A stretch of 64,000 nt of DNA from Silene conica (GCA_029255685.2 CM055315.2:78273681-78337680), one strand, 5' to 3'; positions 1-11,729 are shown, numbered from the stretch's first letter. Numbers and translations are program-made. Notes: generated by a model not told the origin, from the sequence alone.

Positions 1-854
1 GGCTAACCTATAATTTTTTACCTGGCTTATTACTTTTTAAGGAGTACAAGTCTGGGTCGGAGATAGTAATTTGGTAATTATTTTATGGATTAAATGTTTT
101 TTCAGGCATGACAAATATGAATTACTATTTAAAATTCTTTTAACAATAATTATTCATGGAATTTTTCCAACATATGAAATCTGATAGTGTTTCCGATGGA
201 GTACATCTTATTGATATTTATGAAGTATTTTTCTAACAACTTATAATTTATCTTTCTATGATAATTTTTCGGGTTTAAATGTTGATTAAACCGGTTTAAA
301 TGAAAGGTGCACGAGTCAATTATGATTTTGTTCGGTCTAATAAATAACAATTTATTCTAAATGAAAATTGGTTCAAAATTTGTATTTAAATATATGTACG
401 GGTTAAAACTTTAATTTTACCCTCTGTATCGATGTATTTAAAAGAAAAAAAACGGGCTAACAATTTGCAATTTCACTAATTCTTTGATCATTTTTGTATG
501 AATAATTTTGTTTACCTATATAACTCAACTTTTTCTAAGGTTGTCTGAGTAAGAATGTCGAGTAGAAACTCACATTTAAGCATTAACCGATAAGAAAGCG
601 ATATCTTACTATAATAATTATCCGACTAATTGACACTATTGTATATTTGTATCATTTATAACACTTGCAAGTGAAATTTTTAATTCAAATTTAGAATTTT
701 CTTTATTACTTAATTATTACATTGATCAATTAAATTTTTTCAAAAAAATTAGGAAGATTTTATTAGTTTACTTTAAAACTTAATATATATTTACAATTTT
801 TATAATAAATTCAGAAACAACATATCCGTGCACTTTGCACGGGTTTAAAACTAG
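1..854 (+). mobile_element. 3' part of a non-autonomous Helitron
   Basis: The + strand ends in a hairpin (CCGTGCA / TGCACGG, about 827-843), a short AT spacer and CTAG (851-854) followed by T. This is the Helitron 3' signature: a stem-loop about 10 bases before CTRR, inserted between A and T. The 300 bases before the end resemble the 3' part of the Helitron at 8547-10283, for example a shared stretch near 555-590 and 9955-9980. The 5' end is not in the window or not recognisable. No reading frame for a Rep/helicase is present. Confidence 0.6.
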
Positions 855-1240
855 TTTCCTATAAATACAAGCCCTAACTCTCACCTTGAGACGAGTGAGA
901 AAATTACAAAAGAAAATCACATTACAAACAAAACCTCTCTACAAACCCTCTCTACAAAAATCTCTTTCAATAGAAAACTAGAGGAAAAGGGAAAACTACC
1001 CTTCAATCCGACACCAAGCATTCATCGTCGTCAATTGAAGAAAAGCAAGTCAAGTCGACTAAGGAGAATCAAGTCTTCAAATCAAGACCCTCCTTTTCAT
1101 TTACATTTGCGGAAATTGAATCAGTAGAATACCTAGAAGATTGTACCCTAAATCCTTTGAATTAATAACATTATTATTTTGTTACATTTGTTTGTGTTTT
1201 ATCTACTTGTTTACAGATTTAACGCAAATTTGTTGTTACA
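855..1240 (+). promoter_or_regulatory. Promoter- and leader-like stretch, possibly an LTR relic
   Basis: Directly after the Helitron end there is a good TATA box (TATAAATA, 860-867). It is followed by a CT- and A-rich leader of about 280 bases without a long reading frame and a TTGTTTACAG splice-acceptor-like site near 1207-1216. The layout resembles the U3/R/U5 part of a plant LTR or the 5' leader of a lost gene. No coding sequence follows. The call rests on composition and the TATA box only. Confidence 0.25.
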
Positions 1241-1890
1241 GACATGTTTGGGAAACTTCAATTGCAATTAAATTCCGTAATTAAAATATTTAAAGTGTTT
1301 GGAAACCACTAGGATTTGGAATTGGAATTGACTCAAGTCCTTATCAATTCCAAGCTAATTAATTAAAATTTGAGACTCTCGAATACCAACCATATAGTAA
1401 TTATTTTAATTTCATCACTTCTTACATTTTATTTTGCAATGCAAATTTCATCGTAATATTTTTATTTATGATATTTTTTACGAGCACAAATATTTTTCTT
1501 GACAATATTTATTTTTTTTAAATATAAAAATCCGATGACCTCGACCTATATCCGTTTCGCCCAAGTATAATTCTAATTCTAATTCCAATTCTAATTTCAA
1601 TTCTATGAGTTCCCAAACGCAATTTTGGAATTGAATTTTGAATTGAATTCAAACATTTGGATCTCTACAATTGAAATTATGAAAATAAAACTAATTCCGT
1701 GTTTCCAAACACTACCTAATGATTTCAATTGTAAACATTTAAAAGTTTAAATGAATTCAATTCTAAATCCAATTCCAAAAATTTGTTTGGAGATCACATG
1801 GAATTCAATCTCCCATTTCAATTTCTCAAAGGCGTTAGGAAATGAAGCAATAAAATTGGAATTGAAATTGGACGAGTCCGGTATGCGTTG
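1241..1890. repeat. Inverted-repeat-rich MITE-like cluster
   Basis: This stretch is built from many copies, in both orientations, of words such as TTTGGAATTGAATT, GTGTTTGGAAAC and their complements. The ends near 1241-1320 and 1690-1800 are roughly complementary. It probably represents one or two nested MITEs, but exact ends and target duplications could not be set. No gene is seen. Confidence 0.4.
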
Positions 1891-2445
1891 AAATCACATG
1901 GACGACCCAACAAAAAAAATGTTTTCGCACTTCTTAAAATCAAGAGTTAATCACATTTCTCTAAAAGTTAGGTACGGAGTAATAAATATTTAGTTTTGTC
2001 TTATCTATTCGAAAAATATGATATTTGACATATTTTAAGCTAAAGACATATAGCGTTGTCTTAAATGAGATTTTCTAAAAAAAACAATTCTCGAACAAAT
2101 TATTTATCGGTCCAAATTTACGATATTGCTTATAATATGTCCATAAATTTCAAGTATTTGCTATTTTTTCCTGTAAAAACTTATTGCTATCATTTAGCTT
2201 ATATTTATTAATTGCTAAAAAAAACTAACAATAAATTGAATTTTAAACAAAAACATAAAAATATTTATGAAAACAAACTATAAAAACATAGAGAACCACG
2301 AAAATGTTAATCAATTTATCACTTTGAGAATTTGAAAAGTGTAAAGTGATTACGCAATTAATGATCAATGTGTTATGGAAATTGTGATGTTAAGAGTAAA
2401 TAAATACTTTGAGCAAAATAGGGAGTAATTAAGTACTTGTGGATA
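1891..2445. other. AT-rich spacer, nothing recognised
   Basis: No reading frame, repeat end or RNA gene could be supported here. Confidence 0.5.
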
Positions 2446-2782
2446 AGAGCAATAGCAATAGTAGAACTCTATATAAAGTTCTTCACATGCCACAACAAAA
2501 TGCACCAATTTCAATTTTTAAAAACTTTTGTTCACAATAGAAGAACTCTATATAAAGTTCTTAGGTGGAAAAAAATTATAAAATAAATAATGTTAAATGG
2601 GTTTTCACATCCTACAAAGTTATATTAATTGGTTGTTCATTTTTCAATAGTTAAGAACTTGGTTCTATTTTAGAACTTAATTCTTAAAAATAAGAACAAA
2701 TCTTTAAATGCAATAGAAGAACTATAAAAATAAAGTTTTTGGTAACAACCCCTATGCTAAGAACTACTATTGCTATTGCTCT
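2446..2782. mobile_element. MITE with AGAGCAATAGCAATAGTAG ends
   Basis: The left end reads AGAGCAATAGCAATAGTAG and the right end is its reverse complement (CTACTATTGCTATTGCTCT), a terminal inverted repeat of about 19 bp. The interior repeats AGTTCTTCTATTG and ACTCTATATAAAGTTCTT in both directions. A diverged copy in the opposite orientation lies at about 31080-31420. There is no coding capacity. The superfamily could not be decided. Confidence 0.65.
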
Positions 2783-2933
2783 AAGTATTACCGAAGGATA
2801 AACATAATTAATGATAAATTACAAAATTTAATGGTGTAGTAAATTTTAATTTTCTCTCAATTTTCTTAGATTATGGTGTAGCAGTTGTCCGGCTCTACTT
2901 AGGTCCGCTAGCTGGGTGGATATATTAAGTTGG

Positions 2934-3047
2934 GTCCGACTTTTTCATTTATTTGATTGAACATGTATTTGAACACATATTTGAGATGTCCCAATACCAT
3001 TAAAACTTGTTTGATTGGTGTCTAAATATATAAAGAAAAAGTCAGAC
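2934..3047. mobile_element. Small inverted-repeat element
   Basis: GTCCGACTTTTTC at the left is matched by GAAAAAGTCAGAC at the right, a 13 bp terminal inverted repeat with one mismatch, spanning 114 bp. It is probably a very short MITE. No clear target duplication was seen. Confidence 0.4.
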
Positions 3048-3230
3048 ATGGCTCTGTGTACATTACTTTTTGTTGTCATGTTTTTGTTCATTGTGCTCAA
3101 TTTGATATATTCACCCAATAACTATTAAGGCATGTATTAACACAATAACACAATACATTGTATATGACTTAATTAAAATGCTATATATTTTTCACCTACT
3201 ATATAATTTTTTTTTTTTATGAAAGGTAAG

Positions 3231-3232
<2 letters not shown>

Positions 3233-3316
<84 letters not shown>
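3233..3316. repeat. (TA)n microsatellite, about 42 units
   Basis: An uninterrupted AT dinucleotide tract of 84 bases. It sits exactly where the 3' tail of the minus-strand LINE-derived element would be, so it may have grown from that tail. The YIYIYI peptide encoded across it is not a gene. Confidence 0.9.
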
Positions 3317-3318
<2 letters not shown>

Positions 3319-3766
3319 AAACCAAAGTCACAAATACAAGGATAGTTTATATCTATACAAGTATTTACGTTATATCTCAACCTTGTGAAAGAGTGCTTTA
3401 AGAAAACGCCTCATCTAAATTGCAGCACTCGCTCAAAAGATGAAGTCAAACCAGTAGCATCTCAAAAAAGACGCCCATCAAACTGCCCATCAAAAATGCC
3501 CAGCACACCTTATCCACATTTTAGCATTTGATTGTTTATTCGTCCCCTTCCTACGCCTAACAACACAGTTTGCTGCACTTCATCGCAATGAATACTTCTG
3601 CCAAACGCAGCAAAGTAACATCCATCTAAAGTACAAAAACACTACCAACTCTCTGCCGCATAGCCTCAACTGGCCTCAAACCAACACTGTAAGTTGCAGA
3701 CTCTACTTCCCTGCAACCGTACAGAACTGCTACACCAACCATCCGCCCACGCCTACCAGTAGCAAA

Positions 3767-5587
3767 CTACTGCACGCTGGACGTCTGCCGTTGGAGACTC
3801 CTTATATTCAGATAATTCCTGCATTCCTGTCTGGATCTGACTGCTGCAACAGACCATCTGTCCCTACCCCGAGGCAGTAAGACAAGCCCTATTGTAGCAC
3901 CTTTGCCCAGAAGCGGAAATTGAGAATCAGCCAGCCTATCAATCCCTTTTACTGCTGTACTATTAGACCCGCTAGAGCTCCTGATATTTTGCGGACCAGT
4001 TCTCGACAACCTTCCTTTCCTAGAATTTTTTAATACGTCTTTGAAGGATTGGGTTCCAATCCCATTGGCAACACTAGGAGCCTTCAAGACAGGTTGCCAT
4101 ACCTTAGTGGTGGCCTTAGAAGGGGCCATCGCTTCCTTCTTTCTACAATTTCGACTATCATGTCCTATCCCCTTACAGCTGAGACACGAAATTGGCATTC
4201 ATACATACACCACTTGGACTGTGACAATCACCCCCTTCTCATCCTTGAACACAATTAGTTTGGGGAACTTTTGATCAAGTTGCAATTCAACCTGAACACG
4301 CGCAAAACCCAAGCGAGTCTTGCCTTCCGTCGCTGCATCCTTCTTCACGTATTTACCCACCAAATTAGCTATTTTGGGCAGACCCTTCCCCCAACATTTT
4401 AAGGGCAAACTGTGTAGTTGTATCCAAGCCGGCGCCGCTTTAGAGTTGATCATATGGCCCAGGCCCGGCCCGGCCCGGCCCGATTTTCCCTCGGGTTTGG
4501 GCCTCATAGTTTGGCCTAAAAAGCCCGTGGCCCGGCCCAAAAGAAGCCCGATATAAATATAGGGCCGGGTTTGGGCCAACGTAAAGGCCCAATTTTTGGC
4601 CCGGCCCGACCCGAAATTATTATTTTTCTAAAAAAAATTTCAAAAGTTGGAATGGTATATTAGATCACGCTAATAATCTAACATCACTAATGCATTGAAT
4701 TATCAACTTTGCGGATATTTTTATATTTTTATCGTACAATATTAATTAGTTAGTGTACTAATAATTTTTTGTCAACTCATGAGTCATGTATGGTAGGTAC
4801 TATGGTATCGCTCTCCTAACCAAAAGAGTAGAAGTCAAACACCTAAGACTTGAAAATTTTATTTCGTTACTAATAGTTTGTTCAAATATCCATTTTGTTG
4901 ATTATTTCGTAATGTATTATTTTGGCCCGTTTTGGCCCATTTTGGCCCGAGGCCCATTATAGCCCGAACAATTATGGGCTTGGGCCAAAGAATATGGCCC
5001 ATCGTTTCGGTCCGGCCCGGCCCGACCCATGCATTTGGGCCATTTATTTAGCTCGAGCCCGGCCCAAACCCGGCCCAGCCCGGCCCATGATCAGGTCTAC
5101 ACCGCTTGAATTGTTTCCTTCTTCAAATCCACATCCTTCGACCATGGCTTGACAATCAGCGGTTTATTATCAAATAGATAATAACCAGAATTCAGAACCT
5201 GTTCCTTCATTTCCATAGTCTGAAATCGAACTAAGAAAACCCCATTATTCATGAATGAGATTTTGTCAATCTGGTATTTCGACCAAATTCGTTGCATAAA
5301 TCCTTCAATAATCGCCCAAGGGGGATTGACATAATGAATCACATTACTGCTTGCTGCCAATATGTAATTTCATCATCGACATCCTCCGGCTCCAATCGGA
5401 GCTAATTACCCAAATCATAATTTGGGTTTGTTTGTTCCACTGGTCCCTGCATCTCACAATCAGTTCTGTTCCCACCCCCAAAATCAGAACCAGTAACACC
5501 CATACCCTCGTTGTTGTCGGCAGAGAAAGAAACCTCCATCTCCGATGCACTGACCTTATCCGACTCCACAACAAGCCCAGAATTCAA
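3767..5587 (-). pseudogene. LINE ORF1 protein (DUF4283 and CCHC zinc knuckle), broken
   Basis: Read on the minus strand, a serine- and acid-rich N-terminal part (5587-5402) is followed by a DUF4283-type domain, seen in NPPWAIIEGFMQRIW, NGVFLVRF and KPLIVKPW. After the MITE it continues with AWIQLHSLPLKCWGKGLPKI and a CCHC knuckle (CLSCKGIGHDSRNC, near 4190-4150). A basic, serine-rich C-terminal tail ends at 3767. This is the nucleic-acid-binding ORF1 protein of plant L1-type LINEs, which coats the element RNA. It is broken by the 659 bp MITE inside the DUF4283 region, by an in-frame stop just before the knuckle (near 4199), by a stop after the N-terminal part (near 5402), and probably by a small frame change near 5360. 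It is not expected to be functional. Confidence 0.7.
4441..5099. mobile_element. hAT-type MITE, GGCCCGG-rich, inserted in LINE ORF1
   Basis: The left end TAGAGTTGATCAT and the right end (reverse complement TAGACCTGATCAT) form imperfect inverted repeats of the hAT type. The element is flanked by 8 bp duplications, CGCCGCTT (4433-4440) and CACCGCTT (5100-5107), matching at 7 of 8 positions. Both arms carry tandem GGCCCGGCCC-like words in inverted orientation around an AT-rich core. No transposase frame is present. The insertion splits the DUF4283 region of the LINE ORF1, so it is younger than that element. Confidence 0.75.
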
Positions 5588-7094
5588 ATTAAAATTTAGA
5601 GACTTACCGAAGATGCCTATTATATAAATTAACTTTCCTTTAATTCAATCATTCATCCTTATTTCAATTATTTACATTAATGTCAATTAAAATCTAATAT
5701 ATAAAAACAACAATCACAGTGCTTAGGTGTCGTACTGTGGTTGAAAGTTCATTTTTTTATTTTATTTTTAGAAAGTGACCCACCATGTTCTCCACCCCTT
5801 TTATTTCTTATGCAGCACTTTTATTCTTATCTACAACAATAAAATTGACAAATTTTTCCTATATGTGGATTGCATATTAAATAACTAGATTAAAAAAATC
5901 ATTAATAACTGTTATAGTTAGATTAATTATGATATAAATAGGAAAATTATTCAACAATTTTTTTTAAAACACCTATTATAAAATACAGAAAAATAAGTCA
6001 AATAAGATTAGATATGGTGAGCATTAACATGAAAAATATTCACATATGACAATAAAATTAATAAATCACTATATCTATGGTGTTCAATTGTTCATGAATA
6101 TGATTCACATAAATTATTCACATAAGATGAACTCCGTATGAAATATGGAAATAACTAAGATCGATGGATAAATTTACTTAAATCGAAAAAAATCAGAAAT
6201 ACTTTGATAAAAAGTAAAAAAAACGTAATAATAATATTGAAACCCGAAAATATGGACAAAAGAATATTCATATGCATAATTTTTTTTATTGAAATCTGAA
6301 AAATACGGCAACAAAATTACTTCGTATAAAGGATTGCAACGAGAGAGAGGAATTGGGACATTGCGACTTTGCGAGTTTAAATGATCGTGAAACGGCGAAC
6401 CTAACAGATTAGGTGAGACAAAAATCAAATGAGAAGACGGCAAGATGTAAGGTACAAAATACGGAGTAGTATGTTATGGAAAGGTAGTTAGATTTAGGGT
6501 GAGAGATGAGAGAGCAGAAAGCTGTATGTGTGGCTATGGTGGGTTGGTATATGGTCCGTTAATAGTATATCTTTGGACTTGGTGTGTTTTGGGTAAACGC
6601 GCTCAAAGTAAGTCTAAGTTTCGACCATTTGTTTCAAAAAAAATTACCATAATTTCAACTGGTTTTACGGGTTGTAGTTTTATATATTTTCTTATCTCAT
6701 TCATTTATTTACTTCAATTAAATATGTTAAGAAACAAATTGAAAGATACGCGACAAATAGGTCTATATTTATTAAAAATTAAAAGTACGTTCTTCCAAAT
6801 TCGCGGGTCTGTGTAAATTGGAACAATCATAAAAGAAAAAAAAATTGTACGGGATTGTCTCCCATTGAAACAACAGAAAAAAATCACACACAGTAATTTA
6901 AGCATGTTGGTGCAATTTGCAAGGTTTTGTTTTACACATGCTTACTTATTATAATTCTAATACACGGGCCCGTATTTCAAATTCACTCATACACGTATAG
7001 TATGTGTAAATTCCATATTTCAAATTTCACAATGTGGGTGTTTACATAGGTTCAGATTACAAATTTTTGATCAATCACGTGCTTTACGAATAAA

Positions 7095-8020
7095 CTAGTT
7101 TTAATCTCGTGCAAATAATGCACGAGTGACTTTTAAATCCATGCAAAAAAATATTGGTGATTACGGTTATCTTTCTATAAAAATATTATTGATTACGAAT
7201 TTTCCAGTATTATTGTTGTTTTTGAGTAATTTCTTTATTTGAGAAAAAATTGTTTAAAACGATTTCGGCATTTGAGATTTTTAAAAGATGATTTGAATGA
7301 CATAAAATAACTTGTTAATAATTAACTCAAAAATAACTCAAACCCGAAATAACCAGGATCGATCAAATAAACCGACTTGATTGTCCATTTTACCAAGTCT
7401 AGGGAGGAGGTTCAACAATTTTGTTTTTACGTTACTATTTTGCCTAAAGTTAGTAGTAAAAGTTATGATACTATCAATCTCCACTTGCCCGTACCTAATG
7501 TTAATCATAGTTATCACTTATCACATTATCGATAACCCATCCATTTTTTTCCTATAATCAAACTCACTAAACCATTTCTTTTCATATTATCAATAACTCA
7601 TCCGTGTATATAAATTATTTTTTTTATAATAAATAATGTACTCCAGTAATATTTTGTTATATCTAGGTTATAATTTTTTTTATATTATATTGTTAATATC
7701 ATAGAAAATGTTTTAACTTTTCAGTGAAGATTTTTTTTATTATAGTCAATTGGTATTTGTAATTATTTAATTTGTAATTTTTGAATGGTTAAATTATATT
7801 GTATTAGTAATAACAAATGTATAATGTATGATGTTGCATAGTTTGTGTTATTAAATTTGGAATCATAAATTAAGTAGTTACAAAACATAAAAAATAAAAA
7901 ATAAAAAAATTAAATTGAGTGTAAAACATGGGGGGCCTACAAAAAAAAGTTATTTTTTTAACTTTAAAATGAAGAACCAAGAGGAGGCCTTCATTTTCTA
8001 CTCCTTTTATAGTAAAGGGA
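7095..8020 (-). mobile_element. Non-autonomous Helitron, minus strand
   Basis: On the minus strand the 5' end is A|TCCCTTTACTATAAAAGG (at 8020). The 3' end is CTAG (7098-7095) preceded by the hairpin CTCGTGCA / TGCACGAG, with T flanking. Length is 926 bp with no coding capacity. The 5' end matches the type seen at 14629, 25965 and 26852. The hairpin stem differs from the common CCCGTGCA form in both arms, keeping the pairing. Confidence 0.65.
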
Positions 8021-8546
8021 TTTAATACATAGATCCTAATTAACAACAGCCAACATGTGAAAACAATCATGTGCGATTTATAGGACATTATTAATACACA
8101 GATGCTAATTAAGATTCAATACATGTAAAACAATTACACGGGTTTATATCCTCTTATAAGTTGCCATTTTTGTAATTCACATAAAATATTGTCTTCCATT
8201 TGAATTTTCTTAATATCTTCATAAGTCAGTATTTACACACGGTCAGCTCTATGTGGCTATTTCGAGAGTCACAAGCAAAAAGGATTAATGATTCTTATTT
8301 GCGATGAACGCGCCTCCGATTTCGAGAAGTTATAGTACAATTGTAATTATGATTGTACATCATTACTGCTCATTGTGTTGTTTTTCTTCGTTTTAAATTT
8401 TTCTACTTTTGTTATCCTATAATATATGACTAAAAGCAATTATTATTTTTACTCTATTTTAAAAACCATCTTCATATATTGAACCACACTAACTAGATAA
8501 AATGTAACCTTATTTAAAAAACAACTTATATTAACGACATTTTTTA

Positions 8547-10283
8547 TCTAATATATAAAAGCAACAACCACAGATCCTACGTGTCGATCTGTGGTTGAAA
8601 GTACAATATTTTATTCTTTAAGTAAGTGTCCCCACCCTACACCCCATGTTTCTCATAGCCATTTTAATTTCTGCACAAACAAATTTCGTTATAGATCAAT
8701 AAAGCTGAACAAGATACAATATATGACTTTCGTGAATTACCCATTAATTAATATAATAAAATTTCTATCAATAATTTCTATTTATACAAAGGAAATGAAA
8801 TAATTCAATCTGCTAACTAAACATATACACCGTCTTATGCTAAAACAAAAAAATACAAATACTATAATCTCATAAATAAATTCTTATTTTAAATTGTTTA
8901 CAATAAATCAACTACAATCTCATTTGAAACAAAAAAAAAACTTTTGACATTTGTAAATAAAGATATAAAAATTGATAGAAATATGGTGTAATCTTCTCTA
9001 CATGTATGAGTAAATAAATCATAAAATCAAATTTTAATTGGAACAAAAAAAATCAAACTTTTAAAATTTTTAAATAAAGATATAAAAATTGATCAAAAAT
9101 ACGGTATATTCTTCTCTGCATGCATGAATATCCACTCCTCGACCCAATCTGCCGCATTCATTACTCAACGAAACAAATCTACTGATTAATCCACTTCAAT
9201 AAATATATTTTGGAGTGTCCTCACTATCAACTTAATCACCTGAAGATTTTAAAAATATCAAGGAAAGAAACGAATTATTAATCACCTTATATCTATGAAA
9301 TTATTGGGTAATTAATAAATTTAATTGAAATAATTATTAATTTTTGAATGAAGTGAGTAAAATGGGAGGTAATAGAGTTGAGAAAGGAGGAAGAGGAGCA
9401 AAAGATAAAAATGGACGGTGGGGGGGGGGGGGGGGGAGTTAAGAGGGAACGGCGGAAAGGAGGGAGTAATTAGGTTAAGGGGAGTGATAATGTGTTTAAG
9501 AACATCCCACAAATAATGGGAGGTGTAGAATATTGTACAGTATGGTGTGCTTCGTATATATCTCTCTAGGTTTAGCTAGGCACGACCCAATTTACCATTG
9601 TATATTGTTTTTTATGGATTTATAGTTTAAAACATTTTTGGAACAATAACTTTTTATAGGACTGATTCAAAAGGAGAAAATTCAAAGATAACACTTGGAA
9701 GAAAATATATACCAGATAAAACTGGGCAAAAAATGTTATCCAAAATGTGCACGGGTCAAAGTTTACATATTGTCCGTGCAAGAGTTTTATAAACGTGCAT
9801 AACTTAGATTAAATGAAAAATAGGCTTACTAATTTTCACGGGTATCTAACTATTCAAACATGTGTAATTTTACTAATTTTGTGTCATTTATCATCCGAGT
9901 AATATTTTTCGATACATAAGTCCAGTCCATATAAAATCGTCCGAGTAAAAAAAATGGTTAGAAACTCAAATTTAGTTACCACGAGTATAACATACTACAA
10001 TAACCGCAATAATTACTTGGCCAATGGCCTATAATATACAGAGTATTATTTACGGTAATTTCAAACCAAATTTATAATTCAATTTATTTAATATGCCTTT
10101 AACTTAAAATTGTTAACCAAACGAGCAGAGAGTTTATTAATTTATTTCAAAACTTTATGTACAGAGATAACTAAATTTAAAAGAAGATGATTAATTAATA
10201 AAACAATAATCTTAAATGTCAACTCTCTATACTAACAAATTTGAAACGACATATCCGTGCAATTTGCACGGGTATAAAACTAG
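8547..10283 (+). mobile_element. Non-autonomous Helitron, 1.7 kb
   Basis: The 5' end is A|TCTAATATATAAAAGC at 8547. The 3' end is the hairpin CCGTGCA / TGCACGG, then TATAAAA, CTAG (10280-10283) and T. Inside lie two diverged tandem copies of about 116 bp (about 8934-9130) and a run of 17 G at 9420. No Rep/helicase frame is present, so movement would depend on an autonomous partner. Confidence 0.65.
9420..9436 (+). repeat. Run of 17 G
   Basis: An uninterrupted G17 run inside an A/G-rich stretch of the Helitron at 8547-10283. Such tracts are length-unstable. Confidence 0.9.
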
Positions 10284-10334
10284 TAATATTTTAAAGTGCA
10301 AGCCCGTGCAATTTGCACGGGCATAAGACTAGTC

Positions 10335-10419
10335 CCATATAAAAGGAACACCTTATTGCTTGTTAAGTTCAAATTAAACCATTTGAAAATTACCATTATT
10401 TAATAACAAAAATATAAAT
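10335..10419 (+). promoter_or_regulatory. TATA-like box and leader before an orphan first exon
   Basis: CATATAAAAGG lies three bases past the Helitron 3' end at 10332 and about 80 bases before the ATG at 10420. Spacing and base order fit a plant TATA box and short leader. There is no other evidence of activity. Confidence 0.35.
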
Positions 10420-10599
10420 ATGTTTATTCAGAAACTCACCATCTTAGTGACTTTTTGTTCATTTTTATTTGTTCATGGAGTAAGAGACATCCAATTATCC
10501 ATGCAGGAAGAAGAAACTGCGTTAGACAAAGAATTTCAACAACTTCAAAAACCCAAGCATCAAGACTACACGGGCATTTTTCAAATTTTCATATTTTAA
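10420..10599 (+). pseudogene. Orphan signal-peptide exon of a neprosin-like gene
   Basis: From the ATG at 10420 the frame gives a clear signal peptide (MFIQKLTILVTFCSFLFVHG). It continues as an acidic stretch with EEETALDKEFQQLQKPK, which resembles the start of the neprosin activation peptide (the E-L-x-x-L-N-K-P region), and stops at 10597-10599. No continuing exon follows before the next signal peptide at 11249. A strong donor (GTAAGA) lies at 10478, just after the signal peptide. It may be the 5' remnant of an upstream tandem copy of the neprosin-type gene, or an alternative first exon of it. The resemblance is judged by eye. Confidence 0.45.
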
Positions 10600-11248
10600 T
10601 AGCCGATTTAACGCTTTATGTAGTTTGTTCTCCATTATATTTAAATTGTATTTGATGACAAGGTTAACTATGTTTGGTACTTGTAAATCCCGTACATAAT
10701 TTTACTTAAATCTCACGCACTTTTCTCACTTATTTCAAATATACTGTCCTCGTTTTCCATCCCCACCAACGGAAAAGAGAGAAACAAGAGAAATCAAAAT
10801 TCCCAAAAATCAAGAGAATATAATAAATTCAAAATTCAAGAAACAAAACTAAAATAAAACATATCAAAAATTTTAAAAAAAAGGAAAAATTAAAATCAGG
10901 TACACCCAACAACCAACCCCACTATCCGTCACAAGTTGAAGACGGATAGTGTCTCCTTCACATAATGTAAGTTGCACTTTTCTTAAATTGCTCCATTTTC
11001 TCCCACTTGCATATCCACTTGCTTTATTGTGAGAGTAAAATATCCGTCTTCAACTTGTGACAGATATTATGATATATTTGTTAGAAGCAAGACTCTTTAA
11101 ATTAAATTATCTTAGCCATAAATAAAGATCACAAATTTAATTATTTCGATATATTACATTAATTAGTTTATCATTATGTCATATATAATTGGAACGTAAC
11201 CTATTCTTATATCATCATATCCTTATAGACATACATTTTAGTATAAAC
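10600..11248. other. Spacer with one MITE and presumed neprosin promoter
   Basis: Apart from the MITE at 10923-11066, this stretch shows only AT-rich sequence. A weak TATA-like word (ATATATAA) lies near 11182, about 65 bases before the ATG at 11249. No gene was seen. Confidence 0.4.
10923..11066. mobile_element. MITE with TATCCGTC ends
   Basis: The left arm TATCCGTCACAAGTTGAAGA is matched by the right arm in reverse complement over 26 bases with one mismatch; total length is 144 bp. A relative with similar ends lies at 35592-35773. No coding capacity. Confidence 0.7.
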
Positions 11249-11729
11249 ATGACACTTAAGAAAGCGACAATTATTTTAGCAATCTTATGTTCATCATTCT
11301 ATAATGGAATTTGCGGAGTACCGATCGTTGAATCGAACACGGCGACCTCTATTAAGGTAATTTTATTAGGCAGTTCGACTATATACGATGGTTATATGGT
11401 TAAACCGTAGTTTATGTAATAATGTTACTTATATATTAATTAGTGGGTTTTATCCTTTGTAGACGAAGAATGGACAAATTTATAATTGTATTCCTTTTTA
11501 CCAACAACTTGCTTTTAGTCATCCTTCCATCAAGATTGAGGTATGTTATAAATCTTACAACTATTCTATCATAAAATTGTAATTATACAAATAAAAAATC
11601 AATTTTGACAACCACGAAGAAAAAAATAGAAAGTTAAAACATCTCCTTGAACAATTTCTCAATTAGAAACTAATATGACATATCACATACATGATAATTT
11701 AAAATATTTACATAGTTTTTACTTATTAT

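Larger units (their letters stand above)
3233..5620 (-). mobile_element. LINE-derived element carrying ORF1 only
   Basis: On the minus strand this stretch holds the plant L1 ORF1 type of protein, then about 400 bases of non-coding sequence, then the (TA)n tract. No endonuclease or reverse transcriptase follows ORF1, although in complete plant LINEs ORF2 would lie there. It is either a LINE with a large internal loss or a non-autonomous ORF1-only family. The 5' limit near 5620 is approximate and no target duplication was found. A hAT MITE (4441-5099) is inserted in it. Confidence 0.6.
5693..10332 (+). mobile_element. Outer Helitron of a nest (tentative extent)
   Basis: The 5' end A|TCTAATATATAAAAAC at 5693 is nearly identical over its first 60 bases to the 5' end of the Helitron at 8547. 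The first two + strand 3' ends downstream are at 10283 and 10332, both a GTGCA / TGCAC hairpin followed by an AT spacer, CTAG and T. The simplest reading is an outer copy (5693-10332) with a second copy of the same family (8547-10283) inserted near its 3' end, plus a minus-strand Helitron (7095-8020) in its middle. No Rep/helicase frame is seen. Pairing of the ends is inferred. Confidence 0.45.

Noticed and set aside
3192-3380. Minus-strand frame rich in YIYIYI
   Set aside because: It is a translation of the (TA)n tract, not a gene.
6499-6816. 105-codon frame MRDERAESCMCG..
   Set aside because: No domain, AT-rich composition like the flanks, and it lies inside the Helitron nest.
9321-9512. 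Minus-strand Pro/Leu-rich frame
   Set aside because: Translation of the G17 run and purine tract.
11189-11248. Longer start (MERNLFLYHHIL..) for the neprosin-type gene
   Set aside because: The in-frame ATG at 11249 gives a standard signal peptide; the upstream extension reads like an AT-rich leader.
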